A stretch of DNA of 64,000 bases from Microbispora sp. H11081 (lineage in GTDB: Bacteria; Actinomycetota; Actinomycetes; Streptosporangiales; Streptosporangiaceae), in contig NZ_JABBWV010000010.1 of assembly GCF_012999535.1 (NCBI RefSeq), positions 1 through 64,000 of the forward strand, read 5' to 3'. Position numbers and translations under genes: made by a program. The notes under the pieces were generated by a model, which was not told where the DNA came from, ran no database searches, and was given only the letters and a program-made list of their open reading frames with translations. This document shows, piece after piece, positions 31,245 through 40,532 of the stretch (positions within the stretch are counted from its first letter, which is position 1; each line of letters opens with the position of its first letter).

Positions 31245-31264
31245 ACCTCGCCTATAGTCGAGGT
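31245..31264 (+). promoter_or_regulatory. soxR box: SoxR box
   Basis: ACCTCGCCTATAGTCGAGGT, a 20-base inverted repeat with the spacing of the classical SoxR site (ACCTCAA...TTGAGGT). It lies between soxR and the MFS gene, 15 bases before the latter's GTG start, with TATAGT inside as a possible -10 element. Confidence 0.85.
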
Positions 31265-31278
31265 TTCACCCTTGAGGG

Positions 31279-32847
31279 GTGACGAGATCTCCTGCGGACA
31301 CCGCCCCGCCCACCACCGGCCGCGCTGGGCGACGGGAATGGATCGGGCTTGCCGTTCTGTCCCTCCCCGCTCTCCTCGCCTCCCTCGAACTGACCGTGAC
31401 TCATCTGGCGCTGCCCGCCATCGGCAGAGCACTGGCAACCGACAGCGCTGAGCAGCTGTGGATCGTGGACGTTTATGCGTTCCTGCTCGCCGGATCGCTG
31501 ATCACCATGGGTACGCTGGGCGATCGGATCGGCCGCCGACGCCTCCTGCTGATCGGCGCGGCCGCGTACGGCGTCGCGTCCGTGCTCGCGGCCTACGCTC
31601 CCAGCGCGGGCGCGCTCATCGCGGTCCGCGCGCTACTCGGAATCTCTGGCGCCACGTTGATGCCGTCCGTGCTCTCCCTGACCGTCGCCATGTTCCGGGA
31701 TCCCCGGCAACGCACCGTCGCGGTCGGGATCGTCATCGCCAGCGTGTCCGGAGGCACCGCGATCGGCCCTCTCGTGGGCGGGTGGTTGCTGGAGCGCTTC
31801 TGGTGGGGGTCGGTTTTCCTGCTCGGCGTGCCGGTGATGGCACTGCTCCTGGCGCTGGGGCCGATCCTGCTGCCCGAGCGACGCGACGCGGGGGCAGGGC
31901 GGTTGGACCCGATCAGCGCCGCACTGTCGCTGGCCGCGGTGTTGCCGGCGGTCTACGGTCTCAAGCAGATCGCCGCCGACGGTCCCGACCGGCTGCCCGT
32001 GCTCTCCGTCACAGCCGGGCTGCTGTTCGCCGTCGTTTTCCTGCGGAGGCAGCGCGCGTTGCGCCACCCGCTGATCGACCTGCGATTGTTCGCGAACCGG
32101 GCGTTCAGCACCGCCGTGGCCACGCTGGCGCTCGGCATCTTCGTGTTGTGGGGCTTCAACTACGCCTTCGCGCAATATCTGCAGTTGGTGCGCGGGCTAT
32201 CGCCGCTGGAGGCCGGTCTGTGGACGGCGCCCTCGGCTATCGGGGCGATCGTCGGATCGACGCTGGCCTCCAGGATCGTGCGCTGGATCGCCCCGGGACC
32301 GGTCATCGCGGCCGGACTGGCCCTGGCCGCCGTCGGCTTCGTCGTGGTCGCCCAGGCGGGCATGACGGCCGGGACAAGTGCCCTGGCCCTTCTGGTCACC
32401 GGGGCCGTCGTCGTGTCCGCTGGGCTCGGTCCGATGATGGCTCTGGCCACCGACATGGTCGTCGGTAACGCACCCCCCGAGCAGGCCGGCGCCGCCTCGG
32501 CGATCTCCTCGACCGCGCCTCAACTCGGCGGCGCACTCGGCATCGCACTCCTTGGCAGCGCCATCACCGCGGTGTACCGGAGCGAAATGAGCCGCGCTGT
32601 CGTGGCGGGCCTCCCCTCAGAGGCCGTGTCCGCCGCGAGGGAGAGCCTGGGCGGCGCTGTGACGGCGAGTCGCGTTCTTCCCGACCTGCCCGGGGCCATG
32701 CTGCTCAGCACCGCCCGTGAAGCGTTCGCCGCGGGGTTTCAGCTGAGCGCCGTGGTCAGCGCCGCGACCGTGGCAGGCATGGGCGTCACGGTCGCGGTCA
32801 TGCTGAGGCACGGCCGAGTCGGCGCCAAGCCGACCGCCCGACGTTGA
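31279..32847 (+). CDS. MFS drug-resistance transporter (DHA2 type, 14 helices)
   Basis: A 522-residue major facilitator of the EmrB/QacA family. The motif LTVTHLALPAIGRAL at helix 1, GTLGDRIGRRRLLLIGA (MFS motif A) and GGTAIGPLVGGWLLERFWW (motif C) are present, and the length fits 14 helices. The start is GTG 31279, with only about 15 bases of likely leader. It is divergent from soxR and shares the SoxR box, so it is probably induced by redox-cycling compounds or a self-made pigment/antibiotic and exports them. Confidence 0.92.
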   Translation: MTRSPADTAPPTTGRAGRREWIGLAVLSLPALLASLELTVTHLALPAIGRALATDSAEQLWIVDVYAFLLAGSLITMGTLGDRIGRRRLLLIGAAAYGVASVLAAYAPSAGALIAVRALLGISGATLMPSVLSLTVAMFRDPRQRTVAVGIVIASVSGGTAIGPLVGGWLLERFWWGSVFLLGVPVMALLLALGPILLPERRDAGAGRLDPISAALSLAAVLPAVYGLKQIAADGPDRLPVLSVTAGLLFAVVFLRRQRALRHPLIDLRLFANRAFSTAVATLALGIFVLWGFNYAFAQYLQLVRGLSPLEAGLWTAPSAIGAIVGSTLASRIVRWIAPGPVIAAGLALAAVGFVVVAQAGMTAGTSALALLVTGAVVVSAGLGPMMALATDMVVGNAPPEQAGAASAISSTAPQLGGALGIALLGSAITAVYRSEMSRAVVAGLPSEAVSAARESLGGAVTASRVLPDLPGAMLLSTAREAFAAGFQLSAVVSAATVAGMGVTVAVMLRHGRVGAKPTARR

Positions 32848-32996
32848 TCGGACATTCACCTACGAGCTATACCGAAACGATATTCCGAATTACCCGATTC
32901 CGGCCTGGTCACGGAACCGTCCCAGGTGAGAAACGCGCACGAACGAGTCCCGCGCCATAACGCACGATGATCCTCGGCATATTGTGAGGAGTCTTC

Positions 32997-33692
32997 GTGT
33001 ACCCCACACCACCACCCGCTCCCCTGCAACCCATCCGGGGTGTGGGGACGGCGGCCGTCGTGATGCTGGCCGCCGATTCCGTGGTGTGCCTGATGGCCTC
33101 CGTCATCGACGCACAGCGGGCCGTGCTCGTCGACAGGTTCCTGACCGACACGAACTCCGTACCGATCAGCGATCTCGAAACCAACGATGTGCTCTACGCC
33201 GCGTCCGGGCTGGTGGAGACCGTCGTCTACGTCGCCACCGCCGTCGCGTTCCTGGTCTGGCTGTTCCGGGCCCGGGCGAACGCGGAGGTCCTCTGCCCAT
33301 GGCCGCAGCGGCGGGCCACACCCTGGCTGATCTTCGGGTGGGTCGTGCCGATCGTGAACTTCTGGTTCCCGAAGCAGATCGTCGACGACATCTGGACGTC
33401 GTCCAAGCCCGGCGCGGTCGAGGAGAGCGGAAGCCTCGCGACCGCGCGCCGTTCCGGCCTCGTCTGGGCCTGGTGGCTGGCGTGGGTGGTCATGACCCTC
33501 GTGACCAGGCTGGTGAGCCGCATGTACGTGGACGCCGAGGAACTGCCGGAGATCCGGGACGCCGCGGTCTTCGACATCGTCGGCAACGTCCTGACCATCG
33601 GCACGGCCGCCCTGGCCGTCGCGGTCGTCCTGGCCATCACCCGCTTCCAGGAGGACCGCCGTCAGGCGGCCTTCTGGTCGTACGCGGCCTGA
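32997..33692 (+). CDS. DUF4328 membrane protein
   Basis: A 231-residue protein with four predicted membrane helices and a Pro-rich N-terminus. WLFRARANAEVLCPWPQRRA and GWVVPIVNFWFPKQIVDDIW are hallmarks of DUF4328 (actinobacterial membrane proteins). The start is GTG 32997 with GAGGAG five bases before it. No function is established. It stands between the MFS gene and an ABC exporter operon and shares no obvious promoter with either. Confidence 0.85.
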   Translation: MYPTPPPAPLQPIRGVGTAAVVMLAADSVVCLMASVIDAQRAVLVDRFLTDTNSVPISDLETNDVLYAASGLVETVVYVATAVAFLVWLFRARANAEVLCPWPQRRATPWLIFGWVVPIVNFWFPKQIVDDIWTSSKPGAVEESGSLATARRSGLVWAWWLAWVVMTLVTRLVSRMYVDAEELPEIRDAAVFDIVGNVLTIGTAALAVAVVLAITRFQEDRRQAAFWSYAA

Positions 33693-33732
33693 GTCGCCGG
33701 GAAGACTCAGGCACGGGGGTGACCTGGGCCGG

Positions 33733-33753
33733 CCGCTAGATCAGATCTAGCGG
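33733..33753. promoter_or_regulatory. Perfect 21-base palindrome upstream of the DrrAB-like exporter
   Basis: Arms CCGCTAGATC and GATCTAGCGG around a single A, 58 bases before the ATPase start. The position and symmetry suggest an operator for a TetR- or PadR-like repressor encoded elsewhere. No T-run follows, so a terminator is less likely. Confidence 0.6.
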
Positions 33754-33810
33754 GTCCTGTCCGTCGATCTGGCGCCTCTTCCGTGAACGGACCTAAGGAG
33801 ACGACAGATC

Positions 33811-34809
33811 ATGCGGGACCGGACGACGGACCTGGCTATAGAGGCATCGGGCCTGGTCAAGATATTCGGCGAGAACCGTGCTGTGGACGGTCTCGACCTC
33901 ACCGTGCGCGCGGGCACGGTCTACGGAGTGCTCGGCCCCAACGGAGCGGGGAAGACCACCGCCGTCAAGATGCTGGCGACCCTACTGCGCCCGGACGGCG
34001 GCGAGGCGAGGGTGTTCGGTCACGACGTGCTGCGCGAGGCCGACGCCGTACGCGGCCGGGTGAGCCTGACGGGCCAGTACGCCTCAGTGGACGAGGAGAT
34101 GACCGGGATGGAGAACCTGGTCCTGCTCGGCAGGCTGCTGGGGCACAAGAAGCCCGCGGCCAAGGACAGGGCCATGGCGCTGCTGGACGCCTTCGGGCTG
34201 ACCGAGGCCGCCGGCCGGCAGGTCAAGACCTACTCGGGCGGCATGCGCAGGAGGCTGGACATCGCGGCCAGCATCCTCAACACGCCCGACCTGCTGTTCC
34301 TGGACGAGCCCACGACCGGGCTCGACCCGCGCAGCCGCAACCAGGTGTGGGACATCATCAGGATCGTGGTCGCTCACGGCACCACCGTGCTGCTCACCAC
34401 GCAGTATCTGGAGGAGGCCGACCGGCTGGCCGGGCGCATCGCGGTCGTCGACCACGGCAGGGTCATCGCCGAGGGCACCCCCGGCGAGCTCAAGTCGTCG
34501 GTCGGCTCGGGATCGGTGCACGTACGGCTGCGCGACGCCGCGCAGCGGCCGGAGGCCGAGCGCGTGCTGGCCAGGGAGCTGAACACCCAGGTCCACCTTG
34601 AGGCCGACCCCGTGGCCCTGACCACGCGCGTCCCCGGCGAGGACGCGGACGCCGGTGCGGAGCGGGCCGCGCGCGCCCTCGCGGCGCTCGCCGCGTCCGG
34701 CATCGTCGTCGACGACTTCTCCCTCGGCCAGCCCAGCCTCGACGAGGTCTTCCTCGCGCTCACGAACCACCCGGCGACCGACCAGAACACGCAGGAGGAG
34801 GCGGCATGA
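33811..34809 (+). CDS. ABC exporter ATP-binding protein (daunorubicin-resistance DrrA type)
   Basis: A 332-residue ATPase. Walker [21 protein letters not shown], signature [16 protein letters not shown], Walker [21 protein letters not shown] and the C-terminal region found in DrrA-type proteins ([18 protein letters not shown]) are all present. DrrA energises export of antibiotics or lipids with a DrrB permease. Its stop overlaps the permease start by four bases. A palindromic operator candidate sits upstream. The drug or lipid is unknown. Confidence 0.92.
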   Translation: MRDRTTDLAIEASGLVKIFGENRAVDGLDLTVRAGTVYGVLGPNGAGKTTAVKMLATLLRPDGGEARVFGHDVLREADAVRGRVSLTGQYASVDEEMTGMENLVLLGRLLGHKKPAAKDRAMALLDAFGLTEAAGRQVKTYSGGMRRRLDIAASILNTPDLLFLDEPTTGLDPRSRNQVWDIIRIVVAHGTTVLLTTQYLEEADRLAGRIAVVDHGRVIAEGTPGELKSSVGSGSVHVRLRDAAQRPEAERVLARELNTQVHLEADPVALTTRVPGEDADAGAERAARALAALAASGIVVDDFSLGQPSLDEVFLALTNHPATDQNTQEEAA

Positions 34810-35651
34810 GCGCCACGACCACCGAGAGCGGCACGGCCTTCGTCCCCGCCGCCGACACGCTGGGCGCGGTCCTCGCCCCCGGGGCGCGTCCCCCGCGCCC
34901 CAGCGCCCTGTCCGCCTCGCTGACGTTCGGCTGGCGGGCGATGCTGAAGATCAAGCACGTGCCCGAGCAGCTCTTCGACGTCACCGCGTTCCCGATCATG
35001 ATGACGCTGATGTTCACCTACCTGTTCGGCGGTGCGCTGGCGGGGTCGCCGACGGAGTATCTGCAGTATCTGCTGCCGGGCATCATGGTGACGAGCGTCG
35101 TGATGATCACTATGTACACCGGGGTCGAGGTCAACAAGGACATCGAGAAGGGCGTCTTCGACCGTTTCCGTACGCTGCCGATCTGGCGGCCGTCCACGAT
35201 GGTCGGCTACCTGCTCGGCGACGCGTTCCGCTACACGATGGCGTCGACGGTCATCCTCGTGGTCGGCCTGGTGCTGGGCTTCCGCCCGCAGGGCGGCGTC
35301 GCCGGCGTGCTCGCCGCGATCGCGTTGCTGGTGGCCTTCTCGTTCGCGTTCTCGTGGATCTGGACGATGTTCGGGCTGCTGCTGCGCAGCGAGAAGTCGG
35401 TGATGGGCATCAGCATGCTGGTGCTGTTCCCGCTCACCTTCCTCAGCAACGTCTACGTCGACCCGCAGACCATGCCGGGCTGGCTGCAGGCGTTCGTCGG
35501 CGTCAATCCCATCTCCCACCTGGTCAGCGCGGTGCGTTCGCTGATGGCGGGCAGCCCGGACACCGGCGAGATCTTCTGGGTGCTGGTCAGCGGCGCGGCG
35601 TCGATCGTGGTCTTCGGCGCGCTGACCATGCGCCTCTACAACCGCAAGTAG
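34806..35651 (+). CDS. ABC-2 type permease (DrrB-like)
   Basis: A 281-residue ABC-2 membrane protein with about six helices: [20 protein letters not shown], the conserved [19 protein letters not shown] loop, and [20 protein letters not shown], which is a hallmark of the DrrB/ABC-2 family. It is encoded directly after the ATPase with a four-base overlap. Together they form a complete exporter. A long GC-rich hairpin follows the gene. Confidence 0.9.
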   Translation: MSATTTESGTAFVPAADTLGAVLAPGARPPRPSALSASLTFGWRAMLKIKHVPEQLFDVTAFPIMMTLMFTYLFGGALAGSPTEYLQYLLPGIMVTSVVMITMYTGVEVNKDIEKGVFDRFRTLPIWRPSTMVGYLLGDAFRYTMASTVILVVGLVLGFRPQGGVAGVLAAIALLVAFSFAFSWIWTMFGLLLRSEKSVMGISMLVLFPLTFLSNVYVDPQTMPGWLQAFVGVNPISHLVSAVRSLMAGSPDTGEIFWVLVSGAASIVVFGALTMRLYNRK

Positions 35652-35704
35652 CGCCGGCACGCCTGCCGGACACGACGCTTCCGCCGGTCACCCGCGAAAA
35701 GCGA

Positions 35705-35744
35705 CCGGTGCCCGGGTCCGCCGCCGGGCGGGCCTGGGCACCGG
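35705..35744 (+). terminator. Hairpin downstream of the DrrAB-like operon
   Basis: A stem of about 18 pairs with two or three mismatches: CCGGTGCCC... at 35705-35722 pairs with ...GGGCACCGG at 35726-35744 around a short loop. There is no T-run, so this is a terminator candidate of the GC-rich actinobacterial kind only. Confidence 0.4.
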
Positions 35745-35870
35745 ACCGCCCGGCGGGCAAGCATCCGATCCGGCAGGCCGGTGGACGTCTAGGCCGGCCC
35801 AAGTGGCGTCCAAGCGGCGTGCGGCACGCTCCTCCCGTAAAGCCCAAGCAGCGATCCCCTGGGAGGAATC

Positions 35871-36320
35871 GTGTCTCGAATCAGAACGCGTCTCACGCTC
35901 GCGACCGTAGTGTCGGCCGCGGCGATGCTGGGCGTCGCAGGAGCCGCGGCCCCCGCGCACGCGGTGGACGAGCAATGGCACACCCTGGTCCTGCACGAGG
36001 ACGCGGGGTACGAGGGCTCGGTCAGGGTCATGTACACGGTCGTGTCGAGCGACGCCTACGACAGGGTGTACATGCCGACCTCCAGCCCCGACCTCGGCGG
36101 GTTCAGCGACAAGACGAGCTCCCTGACCAACAACGACTGGATGGCGTGGGTGGTGTACGACGACAAGCAGTACCGCGATCGTCACTACTGCATCCGTCCC
36201 GGTGAGACGGTGCCCAACCTCAGCTCGTCGAAGTGGAAGTTCAACGACAAGATCTCGTCCGCCAAGCGGCTGGAGACGGCCAGTTGCGCCGGATATCCGG
36301 CGTTCTACAGCACCGGCTGA
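35871..36320 (+). CDS. Secreted small protein with a beta/gamma-crystallin-like fold
   Basis: A 149-residue protein with a clear signal peptide (residues 1-32, ending in AAPAHA). The mature part has LHEDAGYEGSVRVMYT, DLGGFSDKTSSLTNNDWMAW and RHYCIRPGETVPNLSSSKWKFNDKISS-type repeats (CIRPGE, KFNDKISS), typical of peptidase-inhibitor-I36/crystallin-like secreted proteins of actinomycetes. Two cysteines could form one disulfide. GGGAGG lies before the GTG start. The role is unknown; inhibitors or wall-associated proteins have been suggested for the family. Confidence 0.8.
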   Translation: MSRIRTRLTLATVVSAAAMLGVAGAAAPAHAVDEQWHTLVLHEDAGYEGSVRVMYTVVSSDAYDRVYMPTSSPDLGGFSDKTSSLTNNDWMAWVVYDDKQYRDRHYCIRPGETVPNLSSSKWKFNDKISSAKRLETASCAGYPAFYSTG

Positions 36321-36452
36321 GAGGTTGAGAGGTGACGCGTGCCGGAGCGGGACACCCGGGGGGCGGCTCGGGCCCGGGGCGGGAAACGTCGTGCGGGCCG
36401 CCGTGTCGCGCGAAGGCGGCGTCACAGGTGCGTCATCGAAGCCGCGCCCGCC

Positions 36453-36480
36453 GGTGCGCTGTCACAGGTGCGCTGTCACA
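36453..36480. repeat. Tandem 14-base repeat spanning the stop codon of the AAA/TPR gene
   Basis: GGTGCGCTGTCACA occurs twice in a row (36453-36466, 36467-36480) and a further GGTGC follows. Each unit contains TCA, the complement of the TGA stop of the minus-strand gene ending at 36476. It is one of three such stop-codon duplications in this window. Confidence 0.85.
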
Positions 36481-39400
36481 GGTGCCACGTGAGCTCGTGC
36501 TCGGGCTGGTATCGGCAGGTCGCCCCGGTGGAGACGGAGGCGCGTAGATGAGCGGCCAGCGCGGGGTGGAGCCCGTCGAGCTTGCGCAGCACGTCGCGGA
36601 TGCGGGCGGTGACGGCCTTGCGGGCGCGTTCGGCCTCGTCGCCGAGGCGGCGGTCGCGCCCGCCGAGCCCCGACGCGGAGCGCAACTCGGCCAGCAGGGC
36701 CGCCCGCTCGCCGTCGAACTCGGCCGCCCTGTCGTCGTCTCCCCGCTCGGCCGCCCGGTCGATCTCCTCGTCCAGCAGGGCGAGCCTGCGCCGGTATCGC
36801 GCCTTGGCCTCCTCGTCGAGGACCGCGTCGCCGCCCATCCCCCGGGCGGCCACCACGAGATCCCCACCCTCCGGGGCGAGCAGCCGTACGGCGGGCAGGT
36901 CGGCGCCCGGACGGCTCAGCAGGCAGTGCAGGTCGCGCAGCCCCTTGGCGTCGGGCAGGTGAACGGTGTGGCCGCCGAACCCCAGCCGCCAGACCGCGCC
37001 GTCCCGCCGGAACTCGGCCCCCGGCCGGCCGGGCACGGGCATGGGCACGGCGGCGCGCTCCCGCAGGCGAGCCAGGCGGACCCGCTCCACGATGTGCCGC
37101 ATGCCGAGCCGAGCCGCTTCGCCCTCCACGTCGTCCAGCAGCTTGCCGGCCTCCCCGGCGTCGCCAGGACGGCCCCGCCGCAGCAGCGCCTCGCCGAGAT
37201 GGGCCCGCGCCTCGACCGACCACGGGCGGGCCAGCAGCAGGTCGGCGGAGTGCCACGCGGCGGTGAACCCGTCGACCGCGTCGTCCCAGCGCTCCTGCGC
37301 CGCGTCGACGAGAGCGCGCAGCAGGACCACCGGGCCGCCGATGTCCCAGCCGTAGATCGAGACCGCCCAGTTGCCGAGGTAGGGGTCGAGCTCGGCCCTG
37401 ACCTTCTCGCACAGCTCGGGGTCGCGCGACCAGGCGGCGACCATGGCCTGGAACCGCAGCCACAAGGGCTGTATCGCCCGCCGCGGCTCGCCCCTCGCCG
37501 TGACGTCGCGCAGGTGGCGCAGCGCGGCGCCGCCGTCTCCCCTGCTCAGCGCGGTCATGGCCTCAAGCAGGCCGGGACAGGGATGCCGGCTCCTGCGCAG
37601 CGCGCGGTGGATCTCGTCGAGGTCGTCGTAGCGGCCCTGGAGCATCCGCACCGCCCAGCGGTGGTGGTGCAGCATGTGCGTGAACTGGTCGTACCCGTCC
37701 GCGATCCCGGTCAGCTCGTCGAGCAGGGCCTCCGCTTCGTCGAAGTCGCCCATGAGGGCGGCGATGATGCTCCGGTCGCTGACCGTCGCGACGTCGATGC
37801 GTGGCAGGTCGGTGCGTCCGCCGAGCGCGACGAACTCGCGGAACTGCGCGAGATAGGCCGGGTCGCCCTGCTCCAGCAGCGCCACCCAGCGCAGCGCGGC
37901 GGCGATGCTCTCCATCTCCGCGTCTCCCGTGCGATGGGCCAGGGCCAGCAGTTCACCGGTGAGCGCCGCCCTCTCCGGTGCGGTGCCCGGCCCCCAGATG
38001 GTGTCGTGGTAGGCCCAGAGACTGAATGCCAGCGCCTCGTCGTCGTCGCCTCGCCGGGCGAGCACGGCGACATGGATGGCCAGGTCCCGCACGAGACGGT
38101 CGAGAGAGAGCCCGCCGTCGGAGGGCCGCCCGCCGCCCACCAGCGCGCCGTGCGCCTCCCGCAGCAGGGCCGCGCCCAGGGGGCCGCTGTCACCGCCGTC
38201 GGCCGCGTAGAGGGACAGCGCCACCCGGGCGGTCAGCTCGGGGTCCGCGGCCTGTCGCGCGACGGCCGCCGCCTCCTCGAAGACACGCTGCCCGCCGTCG
38301 CGGTCGTCCCAGTGGTTGAGCTCACGGGCGAGCTCGAGTGCGATCACGACGTGGCGGCGTGGGTCACCGGCGACGGCGGCGCGTTCGAGCGCCCTGCGGT
38401 AGTGCCCTCGCGCCTCCTCGGTGGCCAGACGGACGGCGGCGTCGCGGGCCGCGGACAGCAGCAGGTCGACCACCCGGCCCGCCTCGACATGGTCGCCGGC
38501 GAGGTGGACGTGCCTGGCCATGTCGGCGGGAAGCACATGATCGGCGAGGCCGGCGGACCGGTCGACGGCGTGGACGACGGCCGCGTGCCTGACGGGTGCC
38601 GTCTTCTCGTCGAGGGACTCGTAGAGCGTCTGGCGCACCAGGTCGTGCGCGAACGCGAAGACCTCCCCGCCTGCCGCGTCCTTCGCCACGACGAGCCGGG
38701 CGGCCACCGCCTGGTCGAGCAGCCGTTCGACGTGGAGCACGGGAGCCCCGGCGACGGCGGCCAGCACCTGACGATGGAACTCCCGGCCGAGCACCGCGGC
38801 CGTGACGAGCAGGTCCACGACCGGCGCGGGCAGCAGGGACAGCCGCCGCAGCAGGGTGTCGCGGACACCCGGGGCGATCGCCGTGACGGACCCGCCGCTG
38901 CCCCACAGACGCGCCGTCTGCTCGACGAAGAACGGGTTGCCGCCGGTGCGCCGGTGCACCTCGGCGACGAGGTCGGCGGACGGGTCGCGGCCGGCCGCGC
39001 GGGCCATCAGCGCGCCGACCTCGTCACGTCCGAGCCCGGTCAGGGTCACGGTGGTCGCCCGCGCCGCCAGCGGCAGCACGAGGGGCCGCAGCGGATGGTC
39101 CGCCGCCTCCACCTCCACGTCGCGGTAGGTCCCCATCAGCAGCACCCGCTCGAACCAGGTGTGCTGTGCCGCGAACTCCAGCAGCCTGAGCGACGCGGTG
39201 TCTGCCCAGTGCAGGTCTTCCAGCACGACCACCAGGGGCCGGCTCTGCGACACCGCGACCAGCGCGCTCGTCACCGCGTCGTACAGCCGGAAGCCCTCGG
39301 CCGCGTCACCGCCGGGCGACTCGCCGAGCAGTGCGGCCAGGCCGGCGCCCCCGGCGTCCTCGGCCGCCGCCCACTCCTCCGGCGCGGCGTACCGCCGCAT

Positions 39401-39658
39401 CCCCCGCAGGACCTGCACCCACGGCCAGTAGCCCGGGGCGTTGTCGGACTCCCAGCAGGCTCCGCCGAGGACCAGTGCGCCCAGGCGCCTGGCCTCCTCG
39501 GCCGCGCTGGTGACAAGCGTGGTCTTGCCGATGCCGGCCTCACCGGCGACCAGCGTCAGGCCGCCGTGACTGCCGACCGCCCGCGCGATCTCGGCACGCA
39601 GCATCGCGGCAGGATGCTCCCTGCCGATGAGCTGAGGGGTCGCGCTGTCGGTTCGCAT
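36476..39658 (-). CDS. Very large AAA ATPase/TPR protein (LuxR-family-like, without LuxR HTH)
   Basis: A 1060-residue protein. The N-terminus IGREHPAAMLRAEIARAVG and Walker A GEAGIGKTT (residues 39-47), Walker B VVVLEDLHWAD, and the GTYRD sensor are those of the STAND/LuxR-type AAA domain. A long helical repeat region follows, ending in an AMVAAWSRDPELCEKVRAEL-type TPR array. The last 230 residues hold a domain FGGHTVHLPDAKGLRDLHCL and a basic coiled helix (DEEAKARYRRRLALLDEEID). No LuxR HTH is found at the end, so DNA binding is not shown. It could be a signalling ATPase; its partners are unknown. Confidence 0.8.
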   Translation of the reverse strand: MRTDSATPQLIGREHPAAMLRAEIARAVGSHGGLTLVAGEAGIGKTTLVTSAAEEARRLGALVLGGACWESDNAPGYWPWVQVLRGMRRYAAPEEWAAAEDAGGAGLAALLGESPGGDAAEGFRLYDAVTSALVAVSQSRPLVVVLEDLHWADTASLRLLEFAAQHTWFERVLLMGTYRDVEVEAADHPLRPLVLPLAARATTVTLTGLGRDEVGALMARAAGRDPSADLVAEVHRRTGGNPFFVEQTARLWGSGGSVTAIAPGVRDTLLRRLSLLPAPVVDLLVTAAVLGREFHRQVLAAVAGAPVLHVERLLDQAVAARLVVAKDAAGGEVFAFAHDLVRQTLYESLDEKTAPVRHAAVVHAVDRSAGLADHVLPADMARHVHLAGDHVEAGRVVDLLLSAARDAAVRLATEEARGHYRRALERAAVAGDPRRHVVIALELARELNHWDDRDGGQRVFEEAAAVARQAADPELTARVALSLYAADGGDSGPLGAALLREAHGALVGGGRPSDGGLSLDRLVRDLAIHVAVLARRGDDDEALAFSLWAYHDTIWGPGTAPERAALTGELLALAHRTGDAEMESIAAALRWVALLEQGDPAYLAQFREFVALGGRTDLPRIDVATVSDRSIIAALMGDFDEAEALLDELTGIADGYDQFTHMLHHHRWAVRMLQGRYDDLDEIHRALRRSRHPCPGLLEAMTALSRGDGGAALRHLRDVTARGEPRRAIQPLWLRFQAMVAAWSRDPELCEKVRAELDPYLGNWAVSIYGWDIGGPVVLLRALVDAAQERWDDAVDGFTAAWHSADLLLARPWSVEARAHLGEALLRRGRPGDAGEAGKLLDDVEGEAARLGMRHIVERVRLARLRERAAVPMPVPGRPGAEFRRDGAVWRLGFGGHTVHLPDAKGLRDLHCLLSRPGADLPAVRLLAPEGGDLVVAARGMGGDAVLDEEAKARYRRRLALLDEEIDRAAERGDDDRAAEFDGERAALLAELRSASGLGGRDRRLGDEAERARKAVTARIRDVLRKLDGLHPALAAHLRASVSTGATCRYQPEHELTWHL

Positions 39659-39720
39659 GCCGCTTCGACGGTATCCGCCCGCTCCGACAATTTCCCAGCC
39701 TCCGATGCGGGCAGACTGCG

Positions 39721-40512
39721 TCAGCCGAGGAACTTGGTGAGGAGCTGCGCCAGCGCCGCCGGCCGCTGCAACACACCGTGGTCCTCTCCGGGCATCACCT
39801 GCAGTTCGGCGCCGGGCACGGTCGCCGCGACGGCCTTCGTCCCCTCCGCCAGGTTCGGCGCGGTCTGGTCGCCGTAGACCGCCAGCACCGGCACGCCGAC
39901 AGCGGCGAGCCGATCGAACGGCATCAGCTGCCAGGGCGTGCTGAGCAGCACGTCGTACGGCAGGCTGGGCGCCTTGTCGGCCAGGAACGCCCACCCCGGC
40001 CCGGCCTTCATCCCGGCGATCGCCTCGGCCGGGACCCCGACCGCCTCGTGGAGGAACAACTCCACCGCGCCGTCGCGGTCACCGGCGGCCACCAGGGCCG
40101 TGAGCCGGTCGTAGACGTCGGCCGCCGGCCTCGGCTGGTTCTCGTCCGCGCAGTACGGCGGCTCGTAGACGGCCACCCGGTCGATAGGCAGCCCGCGCAT
40201 GGCCCCCTCCAGCACGAGGATCGCGCCCGAGGAGTGGCCGAACGCCGAAGCCCGGCCGCCCACGTGCTCGATGACCGCCGCCAGGTCGTCGACCTCGTTG
40301 GCGACCCGGTAGTCGTCGCTCTTGTCGTCGCTGGCCACCCGGCCGCGCCGGTCGTAGGTCACGACGGTGAACGCCGAAGCGAGTTCGGCGCCGAGCCCGG
40401 CCACCGTGGAGCGGTCGTTGAACGCGCCGCCGACGAGGATCACCGGCGCGCCCTGGCCGATCGTGTCGACGGCGAGGGTCGTGCCGTCCTTCGAAGTGAT
40501 TTTCTCGGTCAT
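39721..40512 (-). CDS. Alpha/beta hydrolase
   Basis: A 263-residue alpha/beta hydrolase. The oxyanion motif VGGAFNDRS, the nucleophile elbow AFGHSSGAILVLE with the catalytic Ser in GHSSG, the acid region AVYGDQTA and the catalytic His in GEDHGVL are all visible. The start ATG 40512 gives MTEKITSKDGTTLAVDTIGQ, which fits family starts. It sits immediately after the dihydrofolate-reductase-like gene (21 bases) on the same strand, so both are probably controlled by the HxlR regulator. The substrate is unknown. Confidence 0.87.
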   Translation of the reverse strand: MTEKITSKDGTTLAVDTIGQGAPVILVGGAFNDRSTVAGLGAELASAFTVVTYDRRGRVASDDKSDDYRVANEVDDLAAVIEHVGGRASAFGHSSGAILVLEGAMRGLPIDRVAVYEPPYCADENQPRPAADVYDRLTALVAAGDRDGAVELFLHEAVGVPAEAIAGMKAGPGWAFLADKAPSLPYDVLLSTPWQLMPFDRLAAVGVPVLAVYGDQTAPNLAEGTKAVAATVPGAELQVMPGEDHGVLQRPAALAQLLTKFLG

Positions 40513-40532
40513 GTCCGTCAGCCTTTCAGGGT

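Noticed and set aside
36548..39877. A 1109-codon plus-strand frame opposite the AAA/TPR gene
   Set aside because: The minus-strand product has Walker motifs and a normal composition. The plus-strand product is Arg/Pro/Gly/His-rich without any domain, so it is a shadow.
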